Source: Hortaea werneckii (lineage: Eukaryota; Ascomycota; Dothideomycetes; Mycosphaerellales; Teratosphaeriaceae). From it: DNA of 64,000 nucleotides. The DNA lies in the NCBI GenBank assembly GCA_037044905.1, contig JBAOKB010000093.1:620001-684000 (forward strand), written 5' to 3'. A program made the position numbers and the translations under genes. Positions 32,126-43,660 of the stretch are shown piece by piece (within the stretch, counting starts at the first letter, position 1; each line of letters opens with the position of its first letter). The notes under the pieces were generated by a model that was not told the DNA's origin, did no database searches, and saw nothing but the letters and a program-made list of their open reading frames with translations.

Positions 32126-34276
32126 CTACGAGAGGTCAATCTGGCCACCATCGTCAAGCAGAGGGAATAGATTTAGGGTACTCCAGTCCTGCTCAGTCCA
32201 CTCTTGCGTCCCGTCCATCAGGCCATCGAACATGGAAAAGTCAGGCATCTGAGACCAAGTCTCGAAAAAGTCACGCGAAGGAGTATCTGCGCCATTGGAT
32301 GTGGGGATCGGCAGGTCTTGAAATGCGGTAAGGCTGGGGTCAGGCCCAGAGGCCTGCTGGGAGCGAGATGTGCGATCCGCTGAGCGATGGCGTGCATTGA
32401 TTGCGGATGGTGTTGTCTGTTGGCCGTCCTTTGGCATAAGACCAAAGATGTGGTTGCTGCTTGCGGTTCGTTCCAGCCTCTCATTCGCTTCCTTTCGGTC
32501 TAGATACTGGACTGCCGTGTTCAACAAAGATCTGGCAATTTGAGAGTATTGCAGAGCGTGTACGTCGTTCGCAGCAAAATGCTCCAGAGCCTCGACCGAT
32601 TGATTTGCTCGCTTTTCTAACCTTCCGAAGCCGCCCATGACCCCGAGTCCGACCACTAAGGAGCTCGCGAAGAGCCATGATCTGCATTTATCAGTATTAC
32701 TCCTCTTGTCCAAATGACTGTTCTTGACTTACACCAAAAGAGGCATCCTATACGTGAGGAAATCGTTGTTGATAAGGTCAGCCGTAACATCTACCATGAG
32801 ATTTGCTGCGTCAATGCAAGCATCTGCGAGCTTGGATCTGCCAGTAGCAGCCGGCGATCGATTCGTCTGATCAGATGCTCTCTCTGGTGACAGTCGCAGA
32901 CAGAGCTCGTACACCAGGAACGGACGCGAAGCGAGCATGACAGCATAGTAATATGAAGCAAGTACTTGGCATGCTCCTATGACGGTGGCGGTGTCCTGCG
33001 TTGCTGGATCGAGTAAAGCTTTCACATGTGGAAGCCATCTATGCGACCACTGACGAAGCTGAGCAGAGATGCCTTCAGTGACTGAAAGTGAGATTTTCCG
33101 GCGTGAGTACACTTCGACTACCACGGCTTCCATAATCAGCATGACCTGTGCTGAGGCATTGAGCATGTCGAAAACCTCGTTTCCAGAGTCGTCGAACTTG
33201 CGATAAGCCACTGTGCAGTCCACATCGGAAGTAGCTGGAGGACGGCCCATCAACGTGCTGAGATACAGATCGACAATTCTCAGGCTCTTCCAGAGCTTGT
33301 CCCGTTGGCTGCCCATTTCGAGGCCAAATCGGGCGTTGACTTCTGTTCGATGTACGCCGATCGAGTATGCAATCCTCACCCCAAGGCCGAAGAACACGAA
33401 AGCACCATTCATCTGAGAAGACCGCAACATATAAAGGGTGATGAGGATTGAGGCCTGGACAGTGCTGATACCGGGGTCGCCGCTCAAGCTAGTCAGTGTT
33501 TGCTCTCTTGCGTACTCAAAGAATACTTGGGATAGACTGCTATCGGTTTCTTGGGCGCCGATGGCAAGGATTAAGTAGTTCACAATCGAAACTGGACCGC
33601 GCCTCTGACTACCAGCCGCCCATTTAGCAACCTCCTCTACGATTGTGACCCTGTCGAACAGATCTACCAGCGATGCTGTAGCTTTAAGATACTGCTCTAC
33701 ACTTTGGAGGACCAGCGGCGTATAGACATAAGGGGGCATGCTGTTCCCGCCTTGCGAAGTTGTCTTCCCGGCATTCTCCAGGACGGACAGTTGACTCGTT
33801 TGGTTCGCAAATGCGCTCGGGTCAACTCGGGTGATAACCAGTTGTCTGACAGATTGGTAAAATGACAGAGGTGCACAGTCACCAATGAAAACGAGTTTCC
33901 CTTGGGCGTCTCGTAAAAGCCTCGCCTCTCGTGGGACTTCGGTTTCCTCTTCGTTTGAATGATCCTGACGCCGTTGCGGTTCCTCATCGCGATGTGTAAC
34001 TGTCGTAGGCGTCCGGGTCGCGTCCGCAGGAGCTGCATCCGAGCTCGGAGTAGTCTGTGTAATATTACGCTCCGCTGGAGGCGGCCTCCGACCTTGAGGA
34101 TTCACGTTCCGGCGTTTCTGCGGTGAGTAATTGCAGGAGTGTGCCATGCGGCGGCTCACGCAGAACGTACACGGCGTCGCGCCGTCGCACTTGACTTTGC
34201 GCGATTTGCAACTGTCGCAAGCATTGCCGATACGCGCGCGAACGTATCGTGGTCCTTCTCGTGTGTCTTGTTCCAT
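32126..34276 (-). CDS. Zn(II)2Cys6 transcription factor
   Basis: Fungal-specific nuclear regulator. ATG at 34276 (MEQDTREGPRYVRARIGNA) puts the zinc cluster at residues about 20-47: CDSCKSRKVKC then CTFC and a last Cys, spacing C-X2-C-X6-C-X5-C-X2-C-X8-C. The middle homology region (fungal TF domain) spans about residues 190-480, with YSIGVHRTEVNARFGLEMGS and LWKSLRIVDLYLSTLMGRPP. Exons 32733-34276 and 32126-32681 with a 51-nt GTAAGT/CAG intron; 699 aa, intact. An in-frame ATG at 34348 lies inside a terminal inverted repeat; using it would add 24 residues from the element. Position between BNA2 and an MFS gene suggests local control, which is inference. Confidence 0.92.
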
Positions 34277-34329
34277 CCTGTTGCGGTGTTGATGGCAGAA
34301 GCGGACGGAAGTGCGGAAGTATCGCTTCG

Positions 34330-34643
34330 GCCAAAAACACTGTCGCATCTCCGAATTTGTGTAGCGCGCGCGCAAGCCGACAAGGACCTCTACACTAGCT
34401 AGTATAGACCTATGAATGTAGAGAGGGTTAGGGTTAGGGTTAGGGTCAACACCTTAGATAAGCTATAGAAGATTGATAGTCGCGCTATAAAGGCTATATA
34501 ATAGTAAACAACATTTTAATTATCGATATAGAATAAGGTTCTAGCTTTTAGTAACGACAAAGGTAGTAATAATACGCAAGCCTACGTCGATAGGTAGAGA
34601 GGCGCGCGCCACACAAATTCGGAGGTGCGACAGTGTTTTTGGC
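34330..34643. mobile_element. MITE-like element with 42-bp terminal inverted repeats and internal telomere-type repeats
   Basis: The left end (34330-34371) and the reverse complement of the right end (34602-34643) match at 40 of 42 positions; the outer ends read GCCAAAAACACTGTCGCA and the inner ends GCGCGCGC. The 230-bp centre is AT-rich, has no coding capacity and contains GGGTTA repeated 3.7 times (34425-34446). Size, long inverted ends and lack of genes fit a non-autonomous DNA transposon. I could not define a clear target-site duplication, and no second copy lies in the window. Confidence 0.72.
34425..34446 (+). repeat. interstitial telomere-type repeat (GGGTTA)3.7
   Basis: 22 perfect bases of the usual ascomycete telomere repeat TTAGGG, inside the inverted-repeat element. 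Too short to be a telomere; either part of the element or the scar of an old break repair. Confidence 0.93.
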
Positions 34644-34835
34644 GCATACGGTACGAGAGGGAACACATTGCAATTCGGCACTCGAACTTGTGCTCAACAC
34701 TCTTCTTACGAGTCAACAACCGAATCATCGCATCGTTCATCGGATAAGTCTAGCATTTTAAGACATTGCATGCATTTTGAAATGGTAATTGCGAAGAGTA
34801 CATGGTAAATTAGTCTAATTATGTTGAGGGCTAGT

Positions 34836-36772
34836 CTATTGATTACTACTTCTTGGAGATTCCCTCATCTCCGTATCTTGCCCTTGCGTACCTGAGTCTT
34901 CAGCATTCTCAACCAGGTACTGGTCCGTTTCCAGCGGCTTGTTTAAATCATAATGCTTGATGAAAATACTCAAAATCGTTGCGACAAAGGAGACTGCCGC
35001 GATGGCGATGTAAACCGTCCGAAGACTGTCAGTGTACGCGGCACGCATCACTTTCAAAGGTTCGCCATCTGGCGCATTCTTCATCCACTCAACGAGCCCG
35101 GTGGCATCTTTGGCAAGCTCGTGGGCACGATCGGCGAAAAGCGGCTGCTTTGACAATTTACTCGACAGCTCGCTGGAGTACAATTAGCAAAGTTTCCAAT
35201 TTCGGTAGACGCAATGGTTTCAACATACTTCTGGAAAATTGTACCTCCTATGGAGATGCCCAGGGTCTGGCCCAGCCCCCTGAAGAATGCAAACATCGCC
35301 ACTCCAGTCGCCATATGGCGGCCGTCGGAAGCTGCTTGTAGTTGGAATTGCAATGCAGGAAACAAGCTTGGGGTCTCGTTAGCGTATATTCTTTAAGGAA
35401 TGTTGCAGTGACCTTACCCTCCGAGTCCAATGCCAGCTACCAAATCTGTCAGAAGTACCTGCACAAGCTGAGTGTTGGTATCGACGGCGCATAGAAATCC
35501 GCAACCGAGGGTGGTGATAGCCCAACCGCCCCAAACAGCAAAGCGGTATTTTCCAAATTTGCTTATTACGATTCCGGAGATAATCGCCATTGGCGCAACA
35601 GTGAATGTGGCCGGAAAGAGGGCTACTCCAGAGATGATCGGACTAAAGCCACGAACACCCTCGAAGTACAGTGGCTGGTAGTACAACAAACACCATAGTG
35701 TCATGCCGTGCATAGCAGTTGTCGCGTAAGCAATGTTGGTGGTCCTGTTCCGGAACACAACAGTACGGATGACTGGCTCGATTGCCACGAACTTCTCATG
35801 ATAGCTCAGAATAATAAGACCAGTGATCCCGAAGCCGATCGGAGAGATGGTGCGCCAGCTATTCCAAGGATACATGATGCCGCCCCACGTCAAAGGAACC
35901 AGGATCGCCGTTAAGCTTGCTGCAAATACAACCGATCCAACCCAATCTGCGCGCTGCAGCTTGGTTATGAAAGGTATCGGAATGCTCTTCAGCCGTATAA
36001 AGAGCCAGACCAAGATGAAACTGCCCACAATGAATGGTACGTTCAGCCAGAAAATCCATTGCCACACATTCCGGTGGGCGAGAGCACCACCGACCACCGG
36101 GCCTGTGACACTCCCGATAGCCCACATTGCTCCGAGAATGCCAACCCAATTGCCGCGGTATCGGAGAGGAACAAGATCGGTCAGGATTACGTTGGTAAGT
36201 GCGATAATCCCACCACCGCCAATGCCTTGAATAGATCTGCCTACCAGCATCATCGGCATGTTCTGAGCAGCGCCTGCTACCACAGTACCGGTCAAGAAGA
36301 AGAAAACAGCCACTAAAGTAATCTCCTTCCGTCCGAAGATGTGGCTGAAGGCTGCATAGATGGGCTGGAAGATTGTCGAAGTAAGTAAGAAGGAGGTTCC
36401 GGCCCAGAAGGCATCCATGGCCGACCCGTTCAGTTGCTTGGCCATCACTGGGAGAGCCACCGAGATCGATGTGCCGTCGAGTGCTACGACCAAGGATAAA
36501 GATGCGAGGGCGGAAAATGCAAGATAGAAGCGCGTGCCTGGTTTAAACGTGACCGGCGGTTCTTCTTTCTCTGCCATCTGGTGGGCAGCGATAGAGGAAT
36601 CATGCTTGCCATAGTAACTCGGTAAGGCCGTGCCATCGAAGGCGGATTTCGGTCTGTCAAAGTCTGGTCGTGTGCTAGGCGTACGGGTCTCGGCCAACGC
36701 TTCCCTGTCGGCTGGCGACAGTGAGAAGAGAGAGAAATGAGCGGCGGGATTGATGACTGAGAATCGCTCCAT
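34836..36772 (-). CDS. MFS transporter (DHA2 drug:H+ antiporter type)
   Basis: Plasma-membrane exporter of the major facilitator superfamily, by family a proton antiporter; substrate unknown. ATG at 36772 (MERFSVINPAAHFSLFSLSP) gives a cytosolic head of about 75 residues, then some 14 hydrophobic segments. Motif A-like FSHIFGRKEITL follows TM2, MLVGRSIQGIGGGGI is motif B-like, and GAMWAIGSVTGPVVGGALAH is the antiporter motif C. Exons 35418-36772, 35229-35366 and 34836-35172, with introns of 50 and 56 nt; 609 aa, intact. The large loop before the last TM and the charged tail are usual. Next to the regulator and the kynurenine genes it could export a pathway product; this is inference. Confidence 0.92.
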
Positions 36773-37917
36773 GTTCCAGACTGGAGTCGACAATCGAGTG
36801 TTCGAAAATCACAAGCACCAGTGCTTGCTACAAGTAGCATGAAGTCAAGATGTTGTTAGAGAAAAGGAATACTGCGAATCGTTTAAGGAAAGAGTCTTGA
36901 GATCGACATTGCGGCTTTGGCGGTTGCCACCACCGAGGTTTGTCGACGGTTGCTCTGAACCATGTCATTTACCTTGACCGTTAACTGAAGGTCCGTGTTG
37001 GGGACTTGAAACGAGATGTGGTTTCACGGAAGACGCTGTTGGCGTTCGATTCTCGACTAAAGATCACTCATCCGACATTCAGCCGCATCTCGAATCGAGT
37101 GCTTGTCGTTTTGCGTTCTCGCTTTGGATTAATCCGAACCCTCAGGGCGTCCGTATGTTGTCCGTGGTGAGGGCAGACTAGGACGGCTCAGGCGCGCGTG
37201 AGATTGAAAACGGAGGTGAGTGCTGCTCGGCATCTGCCCCGAGAATGTCCGGCCCGACCACCGTGATCTTCCCGACCAGGCACTGACCACGCAACAACCA
37301 CCGCTCTTCGCTCTGTAACAACGACACATCAACTATGACATGGACCAACACTGGATCTGCATTCCCGTCCTGCTGCTATCTGAAAGTAGCCCCGCTGGAC
37401 ATCGCAGCAATGATGCACACTTCCCCAGGAACCGAGGACGCAGTGCACTTATTGTCATGTTCGAAAAGCGTCCGAACTCCTGCACAGGTACTCTCCCACT
37501 CTACGTTTGACGTTTCACGATTTAGTGTCACCATCGTTGGGTGTGAAACAGCGATCGAGCGCGTTGAAGGTAGGGTTGCCAGTCCAGCATTGCGTTCCTT
37601 TCCCCGGCCGATAAACCTTTTTCACCCTCAAACACGGACGTGATTATTACGGCGGAGCAATGCGGCACCGTGGAAACAGGATGATCATGTGGCGCAGACG
37701 CGATATGCCATGTGCAGCTCTGCACTTGAAAAGGACGTCTCTGGGGTCTGTCTCTTTACTTTCACGGACTGGCATCCTCTCTACTCACTTCACTCGTTTC
37801 TTTTGTCTCCACAGCCGCAGGTCGGCTTTCCATTCCTTTGCAGACAGATTATTATTTGATTCGCCCTTATCACTTACGAGATCTTTGTCAAATTTCTACC
37901 GCGACTGGCTCGTAACC
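36773..37917. other. intergenic, between diverging genes
   Basis: 1.14 kb between the MFS gene and the PPPDE-like gene, containing both promoters. Pyrimidine-rich just before 37918. A frame in phase with the downstream gene reaches back to an ATG at 37660, but its 86 residues look non-conserved. No repeat or RNA gene seen. Confidence 0.5.
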
Positions 37918-38573
37918 ATGCTGGGTGTTGTTGGAAGCATTAAAACGGGCCCGATCCTGGAGTACCCCCTCATCGAAAAGAATTTGCAGCGCGACATTCG
38001 CCCAATCGTTACCAAAGTTCGCAAAGTCAGAGGCAAGCGAGGTTGGTTCTTGCGGCGACTCGGGAGGTTCTTTGTAGGTCCCGTAACTCCGGAGGGACTA
38101 GGTCACCACGCGATACAAGTCGGTGACTACGCATACGAACTGCATACAGACGAGGCAAATCAGAAATATCTCATTGTGCAGCGGCTCACGGGCGAGCAAA
38201 TTTGGATGTCAACGGTTAAACACGAGGTGGTTGGCTACACCGACCTCTCTGATGAAGATATCCAGCTTACTTGTAAGTTTTCATAGACCCCCTAATACGG
38301 AGTGGTTCAACGCTTCTGACACTGGCGTCAGCAATCAAAGTACAATCGTGGATGCGAAGTAGGCAGAAAGGCCGTTACGATGTGAGGCACAACAACTGCC
38401 AACACTTTACCCGGGAGCTTCTTCAAAGGATCCTGCTGCCCGCTGACGGCAGCGACAGCGAATCTGCAAGTCTAAGCAGCGGCACGACCTTCTGCGAGAA
38501 ATCATCGGAGAAGTTCTTTCCATATTCCGATGGGATTCTGGTTACCACGGAGAAGATCACCGTGTGCGAGTGA
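37918..38573 (+). CDS. PPPDE/LRAT-like putative thiol hydrolase
   Basis: 198 aa from ATG 37918, exons 37918-38272 and 38332-38573 (59-nt intron). GHHAIQVGDYAYELH near residue 60 and YDVRHNNCQHFTRELL near residue 140 give the His...Cys pair of papain-like PPPDE/LRAT folds (a conserved HxxxxxG then NC.HF). Members of these groups remove ubiquitin-like tags or act on lipids; which applies here cannot be told. No signal peptide is obvious with this start. The serine-rich tail is probably disordered. Alternative start at 37660. Confidence 0.6.
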
Positions 38574-39307
38574 GGTAGAGAGATGCGAGGGCTCGGGATA
38601 CAGTACGTTTGCTTGATGAGGCATTGGCATGGCATGTTTACGGCACAGACTGCATTATATTTTTCTTACTTGGATACCCTTCTTAACACCTACTGAACTT
38701 TGCACTGTTGATAATAACGCATCTACTTGACCAAAATTAACTCTGCTGTCCAAGACGCAGGCGGCATGGATTTTCCCGCTCCACGTCACCATCTCAGTCC
38801 TTGATCAAGGTCAATCAATTGTAGTAGTGGCCCTAAGCGGTTGACCAGTTGCGTGCCAAAAGGTTTGGGCTGCCGTTTGGGATCGGTATCAGAATTGACT
38901 CGTCCGTCAGCTCTGCAAGCACAGGCCACTAAGCCCTGCTACACCCCAGCGTCTCGACTTCCGCATCCGGGCATGTCTGAAGCATGGATATCCGGTCACG
39001 ACAACACCCGTGTATGTTCCAGAGAGCAGATGGCGTTCTCAAGTCTAATGATGATCTTCCAACCAAGCTCAGACTGTTGTCGTAGGGATGCCGGCTGAGG
39101 GTGGCGGAGGGTGGCGCGAGCGGACCCGATGATGTCTACTTCCTACTTGTTTTCCCTGTTGTTCGAGTTGAGCGAGATCGTAACTCCAACCAACTCTTCT
39201 GCTTTCAAGCCCTTTGGCAGGACCAAAGCTGTCGTTCGTTTCGTCGGGGAACGCTGCACGTTCACCATTTCGTTCTTTTTGTTCTGTTCGTTGCGACTCC
39301 TTGAAGG
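38574..39307. other. intergenic
   Basis: 734 bp between two plus-strand genes. Only short overlapping frames; nothing recognised. Confidence 0.5.
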
Positions 39308-40439
39308 ATGTCTTTGCCCGTTCTCTTCACTCGTGCGAGCGCAAGCGGCGACTGTACGAAAGACACTTGCCCGGCATCAGCCTCTATCTGTACGACTAGA
39401 CCTTCATCATGCTTCGATGCTTGGAATCTGAGATGCTGACTACCATTGACTAGATGGCTATGCACCTGACTGGGACTTCAATCTGTTTTTTGCTGTTGGC
39501 TTTGGCATCACAGCACTTGTTTTCTCCCACGAATCTTTGATATGGCCGAAGTGGCGAGCATACAGTCTGGCGTGTGCAATTGGATGCCTAATGGAATCAG
39601 GTGGTATGTTTTAGGTTGGACGCGAAGGTGTCTAATCCTCACTAATGATCTCGCAGGCTATGTTGGCCGTCTCCTGCTCTCTAAGGATCCATTCAGTGAC
39701 ATCGGTTTCAAACTGAACGTTGTTCTGCTCACCATCGCTCCTGCGTTCATTTCAGCAGGCATCTACATCACGCTGAAGCACGCGGTCGTCATCTTCGGAC
39801 GACACCTTTCTCACCTGCCGCCAAATGCGTATATGTACATATTTGTCGCCTGCGATATCGTCAGTATCATCCTTCAAGGTGTCGGTGGGAGCATCAGCGC
39901 CATCGCGGACAAAAAGTCGGTACTAGATCAAGGCGTCAACGTCATGATTTCTGGGCTGGCAAGCCAGGTCTTTACGTTGATGGTCTTCTTCGGACTGGTA
40001 ATAGAATATTTCATCCGATGCCGAAGACAACGGGAGCGGCTGAATTTGGGCACCATCAATCTGGCCAGGTCAGCCAAATTCCGACTTTTCGTTGCGGCGG
40101 TGACAATCGCTTTCCTCGCAATTTTTGCGAGATGCTGCTACCGAGTGGCAGAACTATGCAATGGTTGGGGCAGTGAGATTATGAGAGAGGAAAGAGAATT
40201 CATTATCTTGGACTCGGAGTAAGTATAGACCTTTCCCGCTGGTGAAGCTAGACTAATGAGGACGTAGCATGTGCACACTTGCTGCAATCACCTTGAGCGT
40301 GTTCCACCCCGGTCTGTTCTTGAAGGTCAAAGAAAGGGTACAAATACTGCCCGAAAAAGACTATAGGGAGATGAAAGAGGCGCAAAAGAAAGGGCGACCG
40401 TGTCAGATGTGCGGCCGACCTGCAGGCAACTGGCTATAG
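39308..40439 (+). CDS. RTA1-like seven-transmembrane protein
   Basis: Fungus-specific RTA1/RTM1 family (lipid-translocating exporter-like; linked in yeast to resistance to membrane-active compounds). Four exons: 39308-39389, 39454-39603, 39657-40218, 40268-40439; 321 aa, intact. Family marks: YGYAPDWDFNLFFAVGFGIT at the start of TM1, ESGGYVGRLLLSKDPFSD after TM2, LLTIAPAFISAGIYITLKHA, CDIVSIILQGVGGSISA, and the last segment CTLAAITLSVFHPGLFL. A short cysteine-containing outer N-terminus (CTKDTCPAS) precedes TM1, and the cytosolic tail ends with a CQMCGRPAGNW motif. Confidence 0.9.
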
Positions 40440-41143
40440 AGCACATGGCACAGACCAGAGTAATGATATTTCTTCAACGATGATGTACAATAGACTTTGG
40501 TGCGCGATTATTCTTCTTTGTGACAATGTATTCTTTGCGGTGGATGAGCAGTTGGATGGAGGGAAAGCGCTAGGAGGTATGGAAGCGCTATGGCCAAATA
40601 CGGCAGACTGAATGTACAACGAGTCACTATATTAACTCCTCGAAAGCAACCGCAAATTCGGTTTGCGTTGGCATCTCTAATACTCTTCTACGCTGTTTTG
40701 AAGATCGAGAATTGATGGCTCTATGGGCCCAAAGAATCAGGCCCAGTAATAGATCTAGAGAGCGCACAGCCGGCATGCTTGTCCAAATCGGTGCTTACGG
40801 TCCCCCGTCTGTGACAATCCTGAAACCGACGCCAATCCGGGTTGAGTCAGGGCAATGCTTTTCTCAACTGCCAGTGTAGCAGACCACCCCTGCGCTTTCT
40901 CTTCCCCAACGCAGAATCGCCGCTGAAGCTGTAAATGGTCTGTTTCGATGTTCGAGAGCTGTATGATCGTCCATTGCGCAAAACCCTTATCCAACCGTTT
41001 GGGCTCTAGACCTAGACCGATGGACATTCCTGACAACCTCATTTCATCCCTCACAAACTCTACTTCACCAACCTAACGCTTGCCTGACACTCAACTCAGA
41101 AAGTCTATTGTTCGTCGGTTTTGCTTATCTAGACGTGGATACT
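40440..41143. other. intergenic
   Basis: 704 bp between two plus-strand genes. No feature recognised. Confidence 0.5.
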
Positions 41144-42527
41144 ATGGATGTACATCTTTGCGTATTGATCCACGGGTAGGGCTTGCGGCACAATGTGAGA
41201 TAAGGATGAAAGATTGAAGCTAACTCTGATTAGTTTATGGGGTGACCCTTCCCATATGTCAGCTCTTCAAGAAGCTCTCCGATCTCGTTATCCACATCAA
41301 AGCCTCCAATTTCTGGTAACCAAGAGTAACGCCAAAGCGAAAACTTACGACGGGATCTGCATCGGTGGCGAACGAGCTGCTCACGAAATCGAACACTACA
41401 TTCACGAACTCTCGTGTAATGGCTTACATACCCGTCGGATCAGCATCGTCGGCTACTCTATGGGCGGACTTATTGCGAGATATGCTATCGGCGTGTTATT
41501 CCAAAACCGACTATTCGACTCTGTCCAGCCAGCCAATTTCACAACCTTTGCAACACCACATGTGGGTGCTAGTGTCAAGGCGTTTGGTGGCATCGACAGT
41601 CTGATAGATAAGTTTGTCTCGCAGAGACTAAGTGTGACCGGCCAACAACTCTTCCTCGTGGACGACCATCTCGGTAGCGGTAAACCTCTTCTTCTTTTGC
41701 TCGCCGAACGAGACAGTATATTCGACCAAGGCCTATCTTGTTTCCAACGGTTTGCCGCATATGGAAACATCACTGGGGATTATTGTGTACCTTACACCAC
41801 TGCTACGTTTGATTTGAGTGATCCTTGGGCAGAGCTTTTGCCGAGAAGTGGTCAGAAAGATACCGTTAAGCCGCCGACTGATGCTACGGTGAAGAATGTG
41901 TCTGAAAGCAGCAGTCGAGCAGAGAGCGGAATGCCTTTGCGAAGTAGCCATGTAATCCGACAAGGCGCGGCCTATACAGCTTTTGGCCTCGTGAGTTTGA
42001 TCTGTATGCCTCCGGTCCTGGCATACTCGACATATCAAACCATACTTTCGAAACGGAGAATAAAGCAGCATCGCGACGGAAGGACGGGAATTGACACTGG
42101 ACGCTATTGCATCGGCAATGCGGCGTCTAGGACCATCATCGGCAGTCATACTCCTTTCAAGGCGATCCAACCAGCGCGGCAGCAGTCTGTCCAAGTCGAA
42201 TGCCTTCTACCGACACCGCCACCGACGCCGCCTGGGTCTCCAAATGCATCGACCGTAGATCTTGCTTTGCCGCAATCGGATACAACGTCTGATGAAGGCA
42301 AAAGTGACGAAGCATCTCTGATGCCGACGATCTCATCAATACCTTCGGTGTTGCAGATGAAGATGGAAATAGCACGCAATCTTGATCAACTTCCCTTCAA
42401 CAAATTCCCTGTGCATATACAACGGACACGACACGCACATGCAGCGATCGTCGCACGGGCACCGAAAAAGATATTTGCCGAGGGCCGGGACGTCTGTGAG
42501 CACTGGGCACAACGATTTGTTATATGA
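41144..42527 (+). CDS. DUF676-type lipase/serine esterase
   Basis: Alpha/beta hydrolase of the putative lipase (DUF676) family. ATG 41144 opens MDVHLCVLIHGLWGDPSHMS; the intron (41176-41233) splits HG and LWGD, the oxyanion region. The nucleophile serine is in ISIVGYSMGGLIARYAIG at about residue 83. ANFTTFATPHVGAS, shared by the family, follows. Exons 41144-41175 and 41234-42527; 441 aa, intact. A hydrophobic stretch near residue 255-275 (TAFGLVSLICMPPVLAY) may anchor it to a membrane. The proline/serine-rich segment after it is disordered. Confidence 0.9.
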
Positions 42528-42739
42528 TGTCGCAGAGGACACATCTAAAGCAAACAAGCAAGCCGTTAGCCGTTTTCGCTGGGCATCGGCATATTCCAAC
42601 TTTGACAGGGGAGTATGGGGCGCAAACGCGAGCCGTCATACCCTTTGCTGAACTTGTCTTACACGGAAGTTCTATCTGGAGACATCGAATTATCGGATAC
42701 TCTGCTATCCTCATCGCTGCTCAACGGGCAGATCTACCT

Positions 42740-43660
42740 TTAATACGTTGAGGGCAACTGACTTATTCTCCCGCCATCCGTAACAAGGCATTCACCATTG
42801 AGATAAGCTCCCGCCGGGCTCGCCATGAACAGAATGATGCCAGCCAGATCCTGCTCGCTGCCGGTGCGCTCTGCCGGGCTGTTCTTAGCCTCCATCACAT
42901 GGGCATCGGCAAAAGCACCTGGATGGCCAGATACCCCACCGAATTCTTGCAGCTTCGTCATCTGGCCTTCCGTCATCTCTGATGGGTAGAGACCGGGCGC
43001 AATCAGGTTACAGCGGATGTGGAAGCCATTCTGAGAGAACGTGGTACTGAGCATTTTGACCAGATGGTTCACAGCGGCTTTGGAGGTGCTGTATGCGAAG
43101 CTACTCGCAAGTTGACGGCTGAAACCTGCGATTGAGGAGGTCACAAGCACCTGGCTGTCCTGGGGGACATTGCGTTGCTTGTTCCCGGCATCCAGGAGAT
43201 CGAGAAAGGCGATCGCGGTGTAGTGCACGCTTGTGCAGTTGACATGTAATGCCTTAGTGTACTCTTCGAGCTCCGGCTGCCAGAGTGCGTCTTGGAACTC
43301 CTTGATTGATGGCTTTTCGCTCTTTGCATTAATATTCTGGCGGTCTTTAGGGCCCATGACGCCAGCATTGGCGTACAATAGATTGATGAAGCCCTGTTCC
43401 TGGCGGACTGTCTCGACGACTTTTTGCAGAGATAATTTGTCACTCACATCTCCAACGATAGGCTTGATGTTCCCATTTACACCGGTTTTTGCGGCCTCTC
43501 TTAGCCTGTCCTCGCGACGTCCAACTATGTAGACGGCCTTTGCTCCATTGGCGTCCAAGGCTCTGGCTGCATAAAGGCCGAGTCCGCTGCCGCCTCCGGT
43601 GATGACCGCTACCAGGCCCTTGACATTGAATAGGTCTTCGATCTTGTTTGAAATCGGCAT
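42740..43660 (-). CDS. short-chain dehydrogenase/reductase (3-oxoacyl-ACP reductase-like)
   Basis: NAD(P)-dependent oxidoreductase with a Rossmann fold. ATG at 43660 (MPISNKIEDLFNVKG); the frame upstream to 43708 lacks an ATG. Motifs: cofactor-binding TGGGSGLGLYAA near residue 20, YANAGVMG, the catalytic serine in VTSSIAG, YSTSKAAVNHL (Tyr-x3-Lys) and the late IAPGLYPSEM. 306 aa, intact, no introns. By similarity it belongs to the RhlG/3-oxoacyl-reductase-like fungal group; substrate unknown. It lies downstream of the second dehydrogenase on the same strand. Confidence 0.9.
   Translation of the reverse strand: MPISNKIEDLFNVKGLVAVITGGGSGLGLYAARALDANGAKAVYIVGRREDRLREAAKTGVNGNIKPIVGDVSDKLSLQKVVETVRQEQGFINLLYANAGVMGPKDRQNINAKSEKPSIKEFQDALWQPELEEYTKALHVNCTSVHYTAIAFLDLLDAGNKQRNVPQDSQVLVTSSIAGFSRQLASSFAYSTSKAAVNHLVKMLSTTFSQNGFHIRCNLIAPGLYPSEMTEGQMTKLQEFGGVSGHPGAFADAHVMEAKNSPAERTGSEQDLAGIILFMASPAGAYLNGECLVTDGGRISQLPSTY

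Larger units (their letters stand above)
34277..34835. other. TF promoter region, mostly taken up by a small inverted-repeat element
   Basis: 559 bp between the MFS stop and the regulator start. The element at 34330-34643 leaves only 53 bp on the TF side and 192 bp on the MFS side, so core promoter sequences of the regulator must lie within or next to it. Confidence 0.7.

Noticed and set aside
34277..34375. Longer N-terminus of the Zn2Cys6 protein
   Set aside because: The first in-frame triplet is TTG, and the ATG at 34348 lies in a transposon-like inverted repeat; family members start shortly before the zinc cluster, as with ATG 34276.
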